A program made the translations under genes and the position numbers. Below, piece by piece: positions 1 through 7,372 of a DNA stretch of 15,940 nt. The notes under the pieces were generated by a model. The model was not told the DNA's origin. It saw nothing but the letters and a program-made list of their open reading frames with translations, and did no database searches. Source of the stretch: an uncultured Ignavibacteria bacterium. Its GTDB lineage: Bacteria > Bacteroidota > Ignavibacteria > SZUA-365. The stretch lies in contig CAJXSA010000032.1 of assembly GCA_913060595.1 (NCBI GenBank), positions 1 through 15,940 of the forward strand, given 5' to 3'. Within the stretch, counting starts at the first letter, position 1. Each line of letters starts with the position of its first letter.

Positions 1-509
1 ACGCTGCTGCGAAGCAGCTTCCTGTGCACCGGGAATTCCGGGTCGTGGTAGGGTTCGATGGAGAGTGCGTCGATGCCGACGAGATTTATCTTCTTCTGCA
101 CGAGCAGTTTCGCGGCGTCCAGCGTGAGGGAGGAAAAATCGTCAGGATCCGCGTCCGCGGCACGCGTGGCATTTGCACGCAGCAGCACGGCGTCGCCCGT
201 GCGTATGCCCTGCCGCTCAAGCTGCGCGGCGTCGATGGCACCGGGCTCCGGCAGGTCTATGACGATGGCGGGAGAAATCCAGCGCCGTGCCGGCACCTGG
301 TCGATGGTCTTTCCCTTCGCGAGGAAATGCGCCGGCGCGTCGATGTGCGTGCCGGAATGCGCGCTCATCGCGAGTGTCGAGAGATTGTATCCGCTGCCGT
401 CCTTCGCGATGCTGGAAAGCACGGTGCGGGAGAAGACCGGGTCCCCGGCATATGAAGGCGTGTCCGCTTCGAGCGGTGTGCTGATATCGATGATGCGAGA
501 TGCGGGCAT
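1..509 (-). CDS. Cyclase / kynurenine formamidase-like metal hydrolase, 3' end beyond window
   Basis: The visible 169 residues form the N-terminal part of a cyclase-family (PF04199) protein, the family of bacterial kynurenine formamidase and other metal-dependent amide or lactone hydrolases. The hallmark metal-binding motif HSGTHIDAPAH lies at residues 51-61, with H51, H55 and D57 as expected metal ligands and H61 as the usual catalytic histidine. GIDALSIE (145-152) and a later histidine (H162) also fit the family. The reading frame is open to the left edge, so perhaps the last 40-60 residues are missing. The ATG at 507-509 follows an AGGA at 521-524, separated by a CA-dinucleotide tract. It lies 22 bp downstream of the TlpA-like gene on the same strand, so the two are probably co-transcribed. 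The substrate cannot be told; no other tryptophan-catabolism gene is present here. Family assignment is firm, specific function is not. Confidence 0.88.
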   Translation of the reverse strand, partial: MPASRIIDISTPLEADTPSYAGDPVFSRTVLSSIAKDGSGYNLSTLAMSAHSGTHIDAPAHFLAKGKTIDQVPARRWISPAIVIDLPEPGAIDAAQLERQGIRTGDAVLLRANATRAADADPDDFSSLTLDAAKLLVQKKINLVGIDALSIEPYHDPEFPVHRKLLRSS

Positions 510-524
510 GTGTGTGTGTGTCCT
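507..524 (-). promoter_or_regulatory. Ribosome binding site with CA-repeat spacer
   Basis: On the minus strand an AGGA (524 to 521) is followed by an 11-nt alternating CA tract (520 to 510) that runs straight into the ATG of the cyclase-family gene. This is the only Shine-Dalgarno-like motif near that start. The spacing is longer than the optimum, and the dinucleotide tract could change length by slippage. Confidence 0.4.
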
Positions 525-531
525 GGATGAA

Positions 532-1770
532 TCAGCGTGAACGGAGCAGAGTCGTCAGGGCGGTGCGAAGACGCGAGGTCACACCGGAATCGTATCCGAC
601 GAGAACGTCGCGCACCTTGTCCTCAGCGTCCACGAGGAAGGTGATGGGAATGCTGTCCACCCCGAGCAGGTGCAGCGTACTCCCCTGGTTGTAGAGCAGC
701 TCGAACGGCAGGGACCGCTCGTCCCAGTACGCGCGCGCTGTTTCCTGCTCCAGGTCGAGACTGACGGCAACGATGTCGACAGCGCCGTCCGGCAGCGGGG
801 CGGCCGCCGCGCGCAGCGCATCGAGCATGCCGCGGGATTTGTCCGATGTCGACGCCCAGAACAGCAGCACGAGGGGCGTGCCGTTCTTGCGCGGAAAGCC
901 CACTTTCTCACCTTTCGCATCGTGCAGGTTGAAATCGGGCAGGACTTCCCCGATGAGTTCCCCGCGCCGATCCGCACTGAAGCGCGCGCGGTCGGCCTCG
1001 GTCTGCTGTGTGCTCTGCCGGTCGGCCATGGCGAACACCTGCGGCCACATGGCGGAGGGTTCGATACGCTTGCGGTACTCGAGCGCGCGCTCCTGGTCCT
1101 GCAGCACATAATACCAGACTTCGGCCGCCATGTTCAGGAAACCCGCATCGCCGCCGTATTCCGTCTCGAGTTCATCGATGCGTCCCGCGATGCGGTCCTG
1201 CGTCCGCGGACTGCCTTTCGCCTGCTCGAGCAGCAGCGTGAAGTACTGCTGGTAGGCGCGGAAATTTTCCGGCCATGCGACCACTTCGCGCTCCGCCTCA
1301 CGGATGAGCACACCGATCTCCTCCCGGGCGAGCTTGAGAAAGGGGATGTTGTAGAAGCGCGCGTTCATCACGGGTTTCCCATCGTCTCCCAACACGTACC
1401 GCACCCATGTCTTTTCCTCGTTGCCGTCGACATGCGTGCCGTCCGTGACGACGTAGGACAGCAGCGCAGCGTCCGCGGGTATCGGGATATCGGCCGCCCA
1501 GCTTTCCCCCGCCCGCTCCATGCGCACGTGATGCACGCGGCTGGTGTCGGGATCGAGTACGTTCTGCCAGAGCGCGAGACGCGTGCCGTAACGGACGTTC
1601 CAGAAATCATACACGTAGACGAGCGTCACCTCCGACGCCTCAGCCAGGGGCGAGTCCGCCGGCGGATTGTACAGCACGGTGAAGGTGCCGCCCGCCACCG
1701 GCCCCACCTGTGCGGAAAGGGCCGCGGGAAGAATGAAGGCGAAAAGAAGAAGGAAATGGAAAGATCGCAT
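532..1770 (-). CDS. Secreted TlpA-like thioredoxin-fold protein lacking CxxC
   Basis: This 412-aa protein has a clear signal peptide (hydrophobic residues 5-18, cleavage near ALSAQ at 17-21). An Ig-like or beta-rich N-terminal region (about 25-135) and a helical middle region (about 145-260) follow. The C-terminal TlpA/AhpC-type thioredoxin domain spans about 272-410. GEVLPDFNL (274-282) is the usual TlpA entry motif, and the cis-proline loop is kept (SIP, 373-375). At the active site the usual FWAxWCxxC is FWASTSDKS (304-312), so both catalytic cysteines are serines (S309, S312). A dithiol-disulfide role is therefore unlikely; a binding or scaffolding role in the envelope is inferred. No Shine-Dalgarno sequence is seen upstream. 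It lies 71 bp after the NCACC membrane-protein gene and 22 bp before the cyclase gene, on the same strand. Confidence 0.85.
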   Translation of the reverse strand: MRSFHFLLLFAFILPAALSAQVGPVAGGTFTVLYNPPADSPLAEASEVTLVYVYDFWNVRYGTRLALWQNVLDPDTSRVHHVRMERAGESWAADIPIPADAALLSYVVTDGTHVDGNEEKTWVRYVLGDDGKPVMNARFYNIPFLKLAREEIGVLIREAEREVVAWPENFRAYQQYFTLLLEQAKGSPRTQDRIAGRIDELETEYGGDAGFLNMAAEVWYYVLQDQERALEYRKRIEPSAMWPQVFAMADRQSTQQTEADRARFSADRRGELIGEVLPDFNLHDAKGEKVGFPRKNGTPLVLLFWASTSDKSRGMLDALRAAAAPLPDGAVDIVAVSLDLEQETARAYWDERSLPFELLYNQGSTLHLLGVDSIPITFLVDAEDKVRDVLVGYDSGVTSRLRTALTTLLRSR

Positions 1771-1841
1771 GGGATACCGGGAAATCGTTGATACGGGTGT
1801 GCGCGTGTGCGCAAAGAAACTTCTACGCAGCGAGGAGCCGA

Positions 1842-2381
1842 TCAGTTCGCCGCAGGGGGCTGGGGAATGATTTTTGTTTTGAAAATATTGCCGCCGATCA
1901 CGCCGCCCAGCGCGCCGAAGCCGACGAAAATGATGAGGGAGAACAGCAATCCCACGAGAAAAAGCAGGAAGGGCGTGCTTGCCAGCTGCATGACGAGCTC
2001 ACGCGCCGCCTCGACGGCGGCCGGGTCCGTCGCCTGTGATTCCGCCTGGGAAAAAGCCTCATCGATCCGGTCCTGCAGCTGGAAACTGAAGTCCGTCGAT
2101 GTGAAGCCCAACATGAAAAACTGCAGGATCGTTACGAGCGGCGCGGCCACCAGTCCTGACAACGTGCCCACGATGACGCCGTCGCCGACGGCGAAGGGCA
2201 TGTCTGCGGGGAAGCTTTTCTTGTAGAACCAGACACCGAGCACGGCCCCGCCCATGACACCGGCACAGCACGCGCAGTTCACGGCGTTGAGTACGGGCAT
2301 GATGCTGATGACGGTGATGGCGCTGCCGCCGATGAGCACGGGTATCAGCTTGCTCGGTTTTGCGGTGGCGATCTCATTCAT
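1842..2381 (-). CDS. Small multi-pass membrane protein with NCACC motif, unknown function
   Basis: This 179-aa protein is largely hydrophobic, with likely membrane segments near residues 12-30, 35-52, 64-92 and 136-165, and a charged region (about 100-130) between the last two. A cysteine cluster, NAVNCACCAGVMGG (32-45), sits at the start of the second segment (C37, C39, C40). Similar asparagine/cysteine/glycine motifs occur in uncharacterised bacterial membrane proteins, but I cannot name a family with confidence. The start at 2381 is supported by GAGAGG about 7 nt upstream and gives an 8-bp overlap with the end of the DUF2085 gene, which suggests translational coupling. Position in an operon with a thioredoxin and a second cysteine-bearing membrane protein hints at an envelope thiol or metal role, but this is inference only. 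Confidence 0.78.
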   Translation of the reverse strand: MNEIATAKPSKLIPVLIGGSAITVISIMPVLNAVNCACCAGVMGGAVLGVWFYKKSFPADMPFAVGDGVIVGTLSGLVAAPLVTILQFFMLGFTSTDFSFQLQDRIDEAFSQAESQATDPAAVEAARELVMQLASTPFLLFLVGLLFSLIIFVGFGALGGVIGGNIFKTKIIPQPPAAN

Positions 2382-2874
2382 TCTGTACCTCTCTATGGTC
2401 TGCGTCGTGGTGGCGTCTCCTGGCAGTCCAGGCCTCCATCCAGGCGGGAATGGTAAACACGGCGAGTCCCGCGCCGGCGATGCTGCCCGACAGTGCGCGC
2501 GACAGCGCACCGTTGTTCCACACGCCCAGGACATCGAGCACGTAGTCCAGAAGCATGGGAAGCATAAATATAGCAAGTCGTGACAAGGGAAGGGAAACAA
2601 AAAAATGCCTGCGCCGCAGCAGCGGATACGCGAGCAGCACAGTCGTGAAGGCGAGGTAGATGCTCGAACAGCGATGGCAGACCGAGAGCGGCCAGTCCAG
2701 CAGCATGAAAGAGCGCGCGGCATCCTGGTGACAGACCGGCGCGTAAAACAGCCGGCTGAAAATCGCGATATCGTCGTGACCGCTTCCGTGCAGCAGCGGG
2801 GCGGCGAAAAAGCCTCCCGTCCAGAGCAGGGACGCGGCAAGCAGCGTCAGGTAGCCGGAACGGGACCAGCGCAT
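2374..2874 (-). CDS. DUF2085 family membrane protein
   Basis: This 166-aa membrane protein matches the DUF2085 (PF09858) pattern. A CHQ followed by an arginine (C48-H49-Q50, R54) is followed by a CxxC in SVCHRCSSIYL (C66, C69), and a later aspartate (D110) sits in a membrane segment. About four hydrophobic segments are visible: residues 7-28, 70-86, 92-118 and 125-145. The family is of unknown function; its conserved cysteines and histidines suggest metal or redox chemistry at the membrane. An ATG 51 bp further upstream is in frame, but the shorter start at 2872-2874 places the gene 4 bp after the thioredoxin stop and begins just before the first hydrophobic segment, so I prefer it. The basic tail (ARRRHH, 151-156) suggests a cytoplasmic C terminus. 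Confidence 0.87.
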   Translation of the reverse strand: MRWSRSGYLTLLAASLLWTGGFFAAPLLHGSGHDDIAIFSRLFYAPVCHQDAARSFMLLDWPLSVCHRCSSIYLAFTTVLLAYPLLRRRHFFVSLPLSRLAIFMLPMLLDYVLDVLGVWNNGALSRALSGSIAGAGLAVFTIPAWMEAWTARRRHHDADHREVQNE

Positions 2875-2878
2875 GCCG

Positions 2879-3388
2879 TCATTTGCCGCGTGAGGAGAGG
2901 AAGTCCTCCCAGCCCTGGGTCTCATAGATGCGCTCGTGTATGTATTCGAGCACGAGCAGGAAGCGGTCCCTGTCGACGTATCCCGACAGGATGGTGATCA
3001 TCTCCCCTTTCGCGTTCAGGAAAATCGTGGCCGGGTAGCCGCTGATGCCATAGGCCTTCGCGATCTGGCGCTCGGTGGCCTCCTGTCCCTGCACGCGATG
3101 TGTCGTCCCGGATTCCGCGTCCAGTTTCACGGCGACGTAATGCGCGCCGAGATATTCCTGCACCGTCTCGTCGCCGTACACGTCGCGGTCCATTTTCTTG
3201 CACCAGCCGCACCAGTCCGTGTACACGTCGACCAGTATGGTCTTGTCCTCGGCGGCGGCACGGGTCACGCCTTCGCCGTACCCGAGCCAGTCGAGATCGC
3301 CGGCGGACGCGGGCGTCGCGGAGGGCCACAGCAGCAGGGTGGCAGCCACCGCCGCCACGGCGAGAAGCGGTATCAGGACGCGCGTCAT
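2879..3388 (-). CDS. Membrane-anchored or exported thioredoxin, CGWC active site
   Basis: This 169-aa protein has an N-terminal signal peptide or anchor (hydrophobic 4-21) followed by a thioredoxin domain of the DsbD-gamma/thioredoxin_7 type. The active site DWCGWCKKM holds C60 and C63, and the cis-proline loop is GYPATIF (118-124, P119). TERQIAKAYGISGYP before the loop is typical of periplasmic Trx-like proteins that reduce or relay thiols. Both catalytic cysteines are present, so it should be redox-active on the outer side of the inner membrane. Its ATG overlaps the TPR gene stop as ATGA (3385-3388), a classic coupling arrangement. The DUF2085 gene follows after 4 bp. A specific substrate is not indicated; neighbouring cysteine-bearing membrane proteins are candidates. 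Confidence 0.9.
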   Translation of the reverse strand: MTRVLIPLLAVAAVAATLLLWPSATPASAGDLDWLGYGEGVTRAAAEDKTILVDVYTDWCGWCKKMDRDVYGDETVQEYLGAHYVAVKLDAESGTTHRVQGQEATERQIAKAYGISGYPATIFLNAKGEMITILSGYVDRDRFLLVLEYIHERIYETQGWEDFLSSRGK

Positions 3389-4815
3389 CGCAGGGTTCCG
3401 CCGGGTATGAGGGGGAAGCCGTGGTCGGAGCGCAGGGCGGGCAGCGGGTTTCCGTCGGAGTCCTTGCCGTCGGGCGCGATATGCTGCAGGCGGTCAAGGG
3501 CCTCGCGGGCGCCCGCATCGTCACTGCGAAACAGATGCGCCTGGGCGAGAAAGAAGTAGGCCTCCGGCAGACGGTCTCCGAGCTCCACCGCGCGCTGGGC
3601 CGCGAGCACGCATTCTTCGTATTTCCCGGCCTCGAGATTGATCTCCGCGAAATCGACCCAGGCGGTGGCGTTGCGGGGTTCGAGACGAAGCACATTGCTG
3701 AAACTGGCGATCGCTTCGTCAAGACGCCCCAGTTCGAATTCGATGTCGGCCTTGGCGTACCAGATCGCGAGCGTCTCCGGCGCCAGCCGCGCCGCGGCGG
3801 TGTAGTCGCGCAGCGCGCTGTCGTAGTCGCGGAGGGCCTCGAAGGTGCTGCCGCGGCCGAACAGGGAATCCGCGTTGTGCGGGGCCAGCGTGACGGCACG
3901 CGTATAGGCCTCGATGGCGTCCCGGTACCGTTCGGCTTCCTCGCAGGCGTTGCCGAGATTGTGCCATGCATGCATGTCCCCGGGCTCCAGCTCGATGGTC
4001 CTGCGGAAACAGTCAATGGCCTCGGGGAACCAGCGAAGACTGACGCAGCTGTTGCCGCGGTTGTACCACGCGGACGCGAATTCCTCATCGATCGCCAGGG
4101 CGTAATCGTAGCTGTCGATGGCGCGGCGCCAGGCGCCCATGCGGTTGAGAATGATGCCGCGGTTATACCAGGCGTTGGCGTTGAACGGCGCCAGGTCGAT
4201 GGCACGGTCGTAGCAGCGGAGGGATTCTTCGAGATTGTCGGAAAAATCGTGGCAGTAGCCGAGTTCGTACCAGGCGTCCTTGTGCTCTGCTTCCCGGTCG
4301 ATCACTTCCTCGAAAATGCGTATCGCCTCGTGGTAGGCGCCGGCGTGCTCCAGGGCAATTCCCTTGTTGAACAGGGCCTCGTCGTTGTCGGGCTCCATCG
4401 CGAGCGCGGTGTCGAAACAGCGCAGCGCACCCTCCACGTCCCCGAGATTGTCGAGCGTGATCCCCTTGTTGAGCAGCAGATCGGGATCGGCCGGATTGAG
4501 TCCTTCCGCCTGCTCGAACGCGGTGAGGGCCTGGTCGTAGCGGCCCAGGTTGTTCAAAACCATGCCCTTGCGCTCCCATGCCTCCGCGCTGTACGGGGTG
4601 CGTTCGGTGAGAATTTCGAGAAATTTCAGCGCATCGTCGAAATTCTGCTTTTCGAGATGCCAGCCGGCTATTTCTTCTATCGTATCGATGCTGAGAGAGC
4701 CCTGGCGGGCGGCGTCGAGCAGGTCCGATGTGTTCATATCGGAGAAATTCCGGCCCTTTCCCCCGTCGGGATCGTCCCAGTCATCCTGAAAATCGTCGTA
4801 ATCGTAAAAACTCAT
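3385..4815 (-). CDS. Tetratricopeptide-repeat protein (about 12 TPRs)
   Basis: This 476-aa protein starts with a very acidic, aromatic head (MSFYDYDDFQDDWDD) and then consists almost wholly of tandem 34-residue TPR units, about twelve from near residue 40 to 455. Signatures such as AWYNRG, LFNKG and AWHNLG sit at regular 34-residue spacing. There is no signal peptide, so it is probably a cytoplasmic scaffold for protein-protein contacts. The frame stays open a further 77 codons upstream, but that region holds the divergent promoters and reads as non-coding. The ATG at 4813-4815 begins the conserved acidic head, although its AGGA is directly adjacent rather than at normal spacing. It is the first gene of the operon and overlaps the thioredoxin gene by 4 bp. 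Its partner is unknown. Confidence 0.9.
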   Translation of the reverse strand: MSFYDYDDFQDDWDDPDGGKGRNFSDMNTSDLLDAARQGSLSIDTIEEIAGWHLEKQNFDDALKFLEILTERTPYSAEAWERKGMVLNNLGRYDQALTAFEQAEGLNPADPDLLLNKGITLDNLGDVEGALRCFDTALAMEPDNDEALFNKGIALEHAGAYHEAIRIFEEVIDREAEHKDAWYELGYCHDFSDNLEESLRCYDRAIDLAPFNANAWYNRGIILNRMGAWRRAIDSYDYALAIDEEFASAWYNRGNSCVSLRWFPEAIDCFRRTIELEPGDMHAWHNLGNACEEAERYRDAIEAYTRAVTLAPHNADSLFGRGSTFEALRDYDSALRDYTAAARLAPETLAIWYAKADIEFELGRLDEAIASFSNVLRLEPRNATAWVDFAEINLEAGKYEECVLAAQRAVELGDRLPEAYFFLAQAHLFRSDDAGAREALDRLQHIAPDGKDSDGNPLPALRSDHGFPLIPGGTLR

Positions 4816-4857
4816 TCCTGTCCGTTCTTGCGCATGAATGCCTGTTGAAACCTGTGA

Positions 4858-4888
4858 AAAACTTATCCCAATAGCGGGGAAAAAGCAA
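4858..4888 (-). promoter_or_regulatory. Bacteroidota-type -33/-7 promoter of the TPR-thioredoxin operon
   Basis: Read on the minus strand, TTG (4888 to 4886) is followed after exactly 20 nt by TAAGTTTT (4865 to 4858), close to the Bacteroidota consensus TTTG-N19-21-TAnnTTTG. Transcription would begin near 4850, giving a leader of about 35 nt before the ATG at 4815. Its -33 box lies only 5 nt from that of the divergent cutA promoter. Confidence 0.55.
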
Positions 4889-4893
4889 GAGCA

Positions 4894-4924
4894 TTGCTTC
4901 TCACCTCCGCTCAACCTAGTTTTG
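4894..4924 (+). promoter_or_regulatory. Bacteroidota-type -33/-7 promoter of cutA
   Basis: TTG at 4894-4896 is followed after 20 nt by TAGTTTTG (4917-4924), a perfect TAnnTTTG -7 element. The cutA ATG begins only 7 nt later, so the transcript start would fall at or within a few nt of the start codon. No Shine-Dalgarno motif is present. This implies a leaderless or nearly leaderless mRNA. Confidence 0.6.
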
Positions 4925-4930
4925 TAGAAT

Positions 4931-5269
4931 ATGGCGGACGGAAACACGGAATACTGTGTGATTCTTGTCACGACGGGATCGCAGGACGAGGCGGAACGCA
5001 TCGCCCGCGCCCTCGTCGAGGAGAAGCTGGCCGCCTGCTGCAACATCGTCCCGGGACTGCGCTCGGTCTATCGCTGGCAGAACGCGGTGCAGGTCGACGA
5101 AGAGCAGCTGCTCATCATAAAATCGGCACCCGCGCTGTTTGCCGCCGTCGAGCGGCGCGTGCGGGACCTCCACGCGTACGACGTCCCGGAAATCATCATG
5201 CTTCCGGTGACCGCGGGATTCGCACCCTATCTCGCGTGGATCGATCAATCACTGTCCGGGCACGCATGA
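4931..5269 (+). CDS. cutA: CutA1-family divalent-cation tolerance protein
   Basis: This 112-aa protein is the usual length for CutA1, a small trimeric ferredoxin-like-fold protein linked to copper and other divalent-metal tolerance in E. coli and distributed very widely. Family motifs are clear: VEEKLAACCNIVPG (29-42), SVYRWQ (45-50) and HAYDVPEII (81-89). Cysteines at 36 and 37 are at the positions where many CutA1 proteins carry one or two. The start is the first ATG in the conserved frame and lies directly behind a promoter-like TAnnTTTG. It is 33 bp ahead of parA on the same strand and probably co-transcribed with it. That neighbourhood is uncommon and says nothing clear about function. 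Assignment to the family is secure. Confidence 0.95.
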   Translation: MADGNTEYCVILVTTGSQDEAERIARALVEEKLAACCNIVPGLRSVYRWQNAVQVDEEQLLIIKSAPALFAAVERRVRDLHAYDVPEIIMLPVTAGFAPYLAWIDQSLSGHA

Positions 5270-5302
5270 GGGGAATCCCCGCCCGGATCCCAGAACCACA
5301 GT

Positions 5303-6196
5303 ATGTCAAAAATCATTGCCGTAGCGAATCAGAAAGGCGGTGTCGGGAAAACCACGACATCGGTCAACCTCGCGGCGAGCCTCGCCGTCGCGGAATTCAA
5401 AACACTTCTCGTGGACATCGATCCGCAGGCGAACGCCTCCAGCGGCGTGGGCATCGACGTCAACGAAGCACCGGTCAGCATTTACGAGGTACTCATCGAC
5501 CGCACCCCCGCCGTGGAAGGTGTGCAGAAAACCATGCTGCCCTATCTCGACATCGTGCCGTCCCATATCAACCTCGTGGGCGCGGAAATCGAGCTCATCG
5601 ACCAGCAGCAGCGCGAGCACGTGCTCAAGCACATGCTGGCCGCTGTGAGGGACAACTATGAATACATCGTCATCGACTGTCCCCCGTCCCTGGGACTGCT
5701 CACGCTGAACTCGCTGACTGCCGCCGACTCCGTTCTCATCCCGGTGCAGTGCGAATACTACGCGCTCGAGGGACTGGGCAAGCTGCTGAACACCATCAAC
5801 ATCGTGCGGCAGCACCTCAATGCCGGACTGGACATCGAAGGCGTGCTGCTGACCATGTTCGACACCCGTCTGCGCCTCTCGAAGCAGGTGGCGGAGGAAG
5901 TACGCAATTACTTCGGCGACAAGGTCTTCGACACCATCATCAGCCGCAACGTGCGTCTCAGCGAAGCGCCCAGTTTCGGAAAGCCGGTCATTCTCTACGA
6001 CGCGCTTTCCGTCGGCACGCAGAATTACATCGACCTCGCCCAGGAAATCGCGCATGGCAAGGAGGCCCTGCGCGCGCAGAAGCAGGAGAGCCGCCCCGCC
6101 GCCCCGTCCGACGCGGAAAAGGATGGCGGCGCCGCGCGCTCGTCGGATGCCAGTGACGGGCAGGACGATATCACCGACCAGGAACACAGCACATAA
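5303..6196 (+). CDS. parA: Chromosome-partitioning ATPase ParA/Soj
   Basis: This 297-aa protein is a chromosomal-type (Soj-like) ParA with no N-terminal helix-turn-helix. The deviant Walker A KGGVGKTT is at residues 11-18, the A' motif DIDPQ at 38-42, and the Walker B-like IDCPPSLG at 124-131. It binds ATP, dimerises on DNA, and is released by ParB-stimulated hydrolysis, moving origin regions. The core ends near residue 255, as in typical ParA. A hydrophilic tail of about 40 residues rich in D, A, S and E follows and looks disordered; this tail is longer than usual. No good Shine-Dalgarno precedes the ATG. parB follows after 8 bp, and the two form one operon, probably with cutA. Confidence 0.96.
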   Translation: MSKIIAVANQKGGVGKTTTSVNLAASLAVAEFKTLLVDIDPQANASSGVGIDVNEAPVSIYEVLIDRTPAVEGVQKTMLPYLDIVPSHINLVGAEIELIDQQQREHVLKHMLAAVRDNYEYIVIDCPPSLGLLTLNSLTAADSVLIPVQCEYYALEGLGKLLNTINIVRQHLNAGLDIEGVLLTMFDTRLRLSKQVAEEVRNYFGDKVFDTIISRNVRLSEAPSFGKPVILYDALSVGTQNYIDLAQEIAHGKEALRAQKQESRPAAPSDAEKDGGAARSSDASDGQDDITDQEHST

Positions 6197-6201
6197 GGTG
6201 A
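6195..6201 (+). promoter_or_regulatory. Shine-Dalgarno of parB supporting a GTG start
   Basis: AAGGTGA overlaps the parA stop codon and lies 3 nt before the GTG at 6205-6207. It decides that start because the conserved N-terminal motif (LGKGLGALIP) begins only a few codons downstream and no in-frame ATG precedes it. Confidence 0.6.
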
Positions 6202-6204
6202 AAC

Positions 6205-7134
6205 GTGGGTAAATCGAAGACCGTACTCGGCAAGGGACTGGGCGCGCTCATCCCGTCCAATCGTCCCCCCGTGGAGGATCCCGTCAGCGTGGAACCGACG
6301 CCGGAAACCCGTGACGACGGTGTCTCCACCGACGTGCTGGCCCATATCGCGGTCGACGACATCGATCCCAATCCCTATCAGCCGCGCGTGGAATTCGACG
6401 CGCAGGCCATCCGTGAGCTCGCGCAGTCCATCAGGGAAAACGGCCTCGTGCAGCCCGTCACCGTGCGTCGCTGGGAAGGGAAATTCCAGCTCATTTCAGG
6501 CGAGCGCCGTGTCCGCGCCTGCCGAGAGGCCGGCATCGAGCACATCCCCGCCTACATCCGCCAGGTGGAAACGGCCGAGGAAATGATAGAACTTGCGCTC
6601 ATCGAGAACATTCAGCGCAAAACGCTCAATCCCGTGGAAATCGCGACGTCCTATCAGCAGCTGGTTGAAGAATACGGCCACAGCGCCGAGGAAGTCGGAC
6701 AGCGCGTCGGCAAGGACCGCAGCACCGTGCTCAATTTCATCCGCCTGCTCAAGCTCCCGAAAAAAGTGCTCTCCAGTCTGCAGAAAGGCGAGATCAGCAT
6801 GGGACACGCCCGCGCGCTGATCACGCTGCCGGACGAAACCGCGCAGCTGCGCATGTGGCAGCGCATCATCCGGGACAACCTCTCCGTCCGCAAGGTCGAA
6901 GAACTCGTCAACAACATTTATCGCCAGCCCGCGCGTCCCGAAAAGAAGCCGGGCAAATCCCCCACCCGATCCAGCACCCCCCATCTCGAAGAACTGAGCC
7001 AGAAGCTCCGTCCCGTCTACGGCACCAAGGTGCACATCAGCGCCGCCAAAGACGGCAGGGGCAGCATCGTCTTCGAATTCTACAACGACGACGATCTCGA
7101 GCGCCTGCTCGAACTCTTCCTGCGCTCGGAATAG
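6205..7134 (+). CDS. parB: Chromosome-partitioning CTPase/DNA-binding protein ParB/Spo0J
   Basis: This 309-aa ParB starts at GTG. The N-terminal ParA-contact segment carries LGKGLGALIP (8-17). The CTP-binding N domain follows, with NPYQPR (56-61), GERRVRAC (99-106) and ENIQRKTLNP (134-143). A helix-turn-helix for parS binding lies around 158-182 (SAEEVGQRVGKDRSTV). After a basic, proline-rich linker (241-258), a C-terminal dimerisation domain spans about 260-309. All expected nucleotide-binding boxes are intact. Together with ParA it segregates the chromosome origin region. I looked for the parS palindrome built on CACGTG and found no good match in the window, so the sites must lie elsewhere. 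A strong hairpin follows the stop codon. Confidence 0.96.
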   Translation: MGKSKTVLGKGLGALIPSNRPPVEDPVSVEPTPETRDDGVSTDVLAHIAVDDIDPNPYQPRVEFDAQAIRELAQSIRENGLVQPVTVRRWEGKFQLISGERRVRACREAGIEHIPAYIRQVETAEEMIELALIENIQRKTLNPVEIATSYQQLVEEYGHSAEEVGQRVGKDRSTVLNFIRLLKLPKKVLSSLQKGEISMGHARALITLPDETAQLRMWQRIIRDNLSVRKVEELVNNIYRQPARPEKKPGKSPTRSSTPHLEELSQKLRPVYGTKVHISAAKDGRGSIVFEFYNDDDLERLLELFLRSE

Positions 7135-7139
7135 CGGAA

Positions 7140-7164
7140 GCGCCGCTGCCGCGGCGCGTATTTG
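7140..7164 (+). terminator. Probable intrinsic terminator of parB
   Basis: A perfect 7-bp GC stem, GCGCCGC-TGCC-GCGGCGC (7140-7157), starts 5 nt after the parB stop and is followed by GTATTTG. The U-tract is short, so termination may be weak. It is also the first module of the hairpin array. Confidence 0.5.
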
Positions 7165-7372
7165 TCCCGCCAATGGCGTGACGTATTTGCTCGCCTGCGG
7201 CGAGCGTATTTGCGCCTGCCCTGCTTCGTTCCGCTATGCGGAACTACGCCGTGGCAAGCGGCGGCGCGTATTCGAATACGTCCCCGGTGCCGGAGGCAGC
7301 GGGGACAAATACATGCCGGCGTCAGCCGGCATAAACACGCGCGCCCCGGCGAATGCCGGGGCGCGCAAAGAC

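Noticed and set aside
1771..1841. Internal promoter before the TlpA-like gene
   Set aside because: The 71-nt gap contains a TTG and a TA at 18-nt spacing on the minus strand, but the -7 match (TATCAACG) is poor, so it is not supported.
2594..2606. Run of seven A (T on the coding strand) inside the DUF2085 gene as a frameshift site
   Set aside because: The reading frame and DUF2085 motifs continue normally on both sides, and nothing else suggests programmed slippage.
3100..4848. A 582-codon plus-strand frame opposite the TPR and thioredoxin genes
   Set aside because: It is antisense to twelve regular TPR units and has arginine-rich, domain-free content; treated as a shadow.
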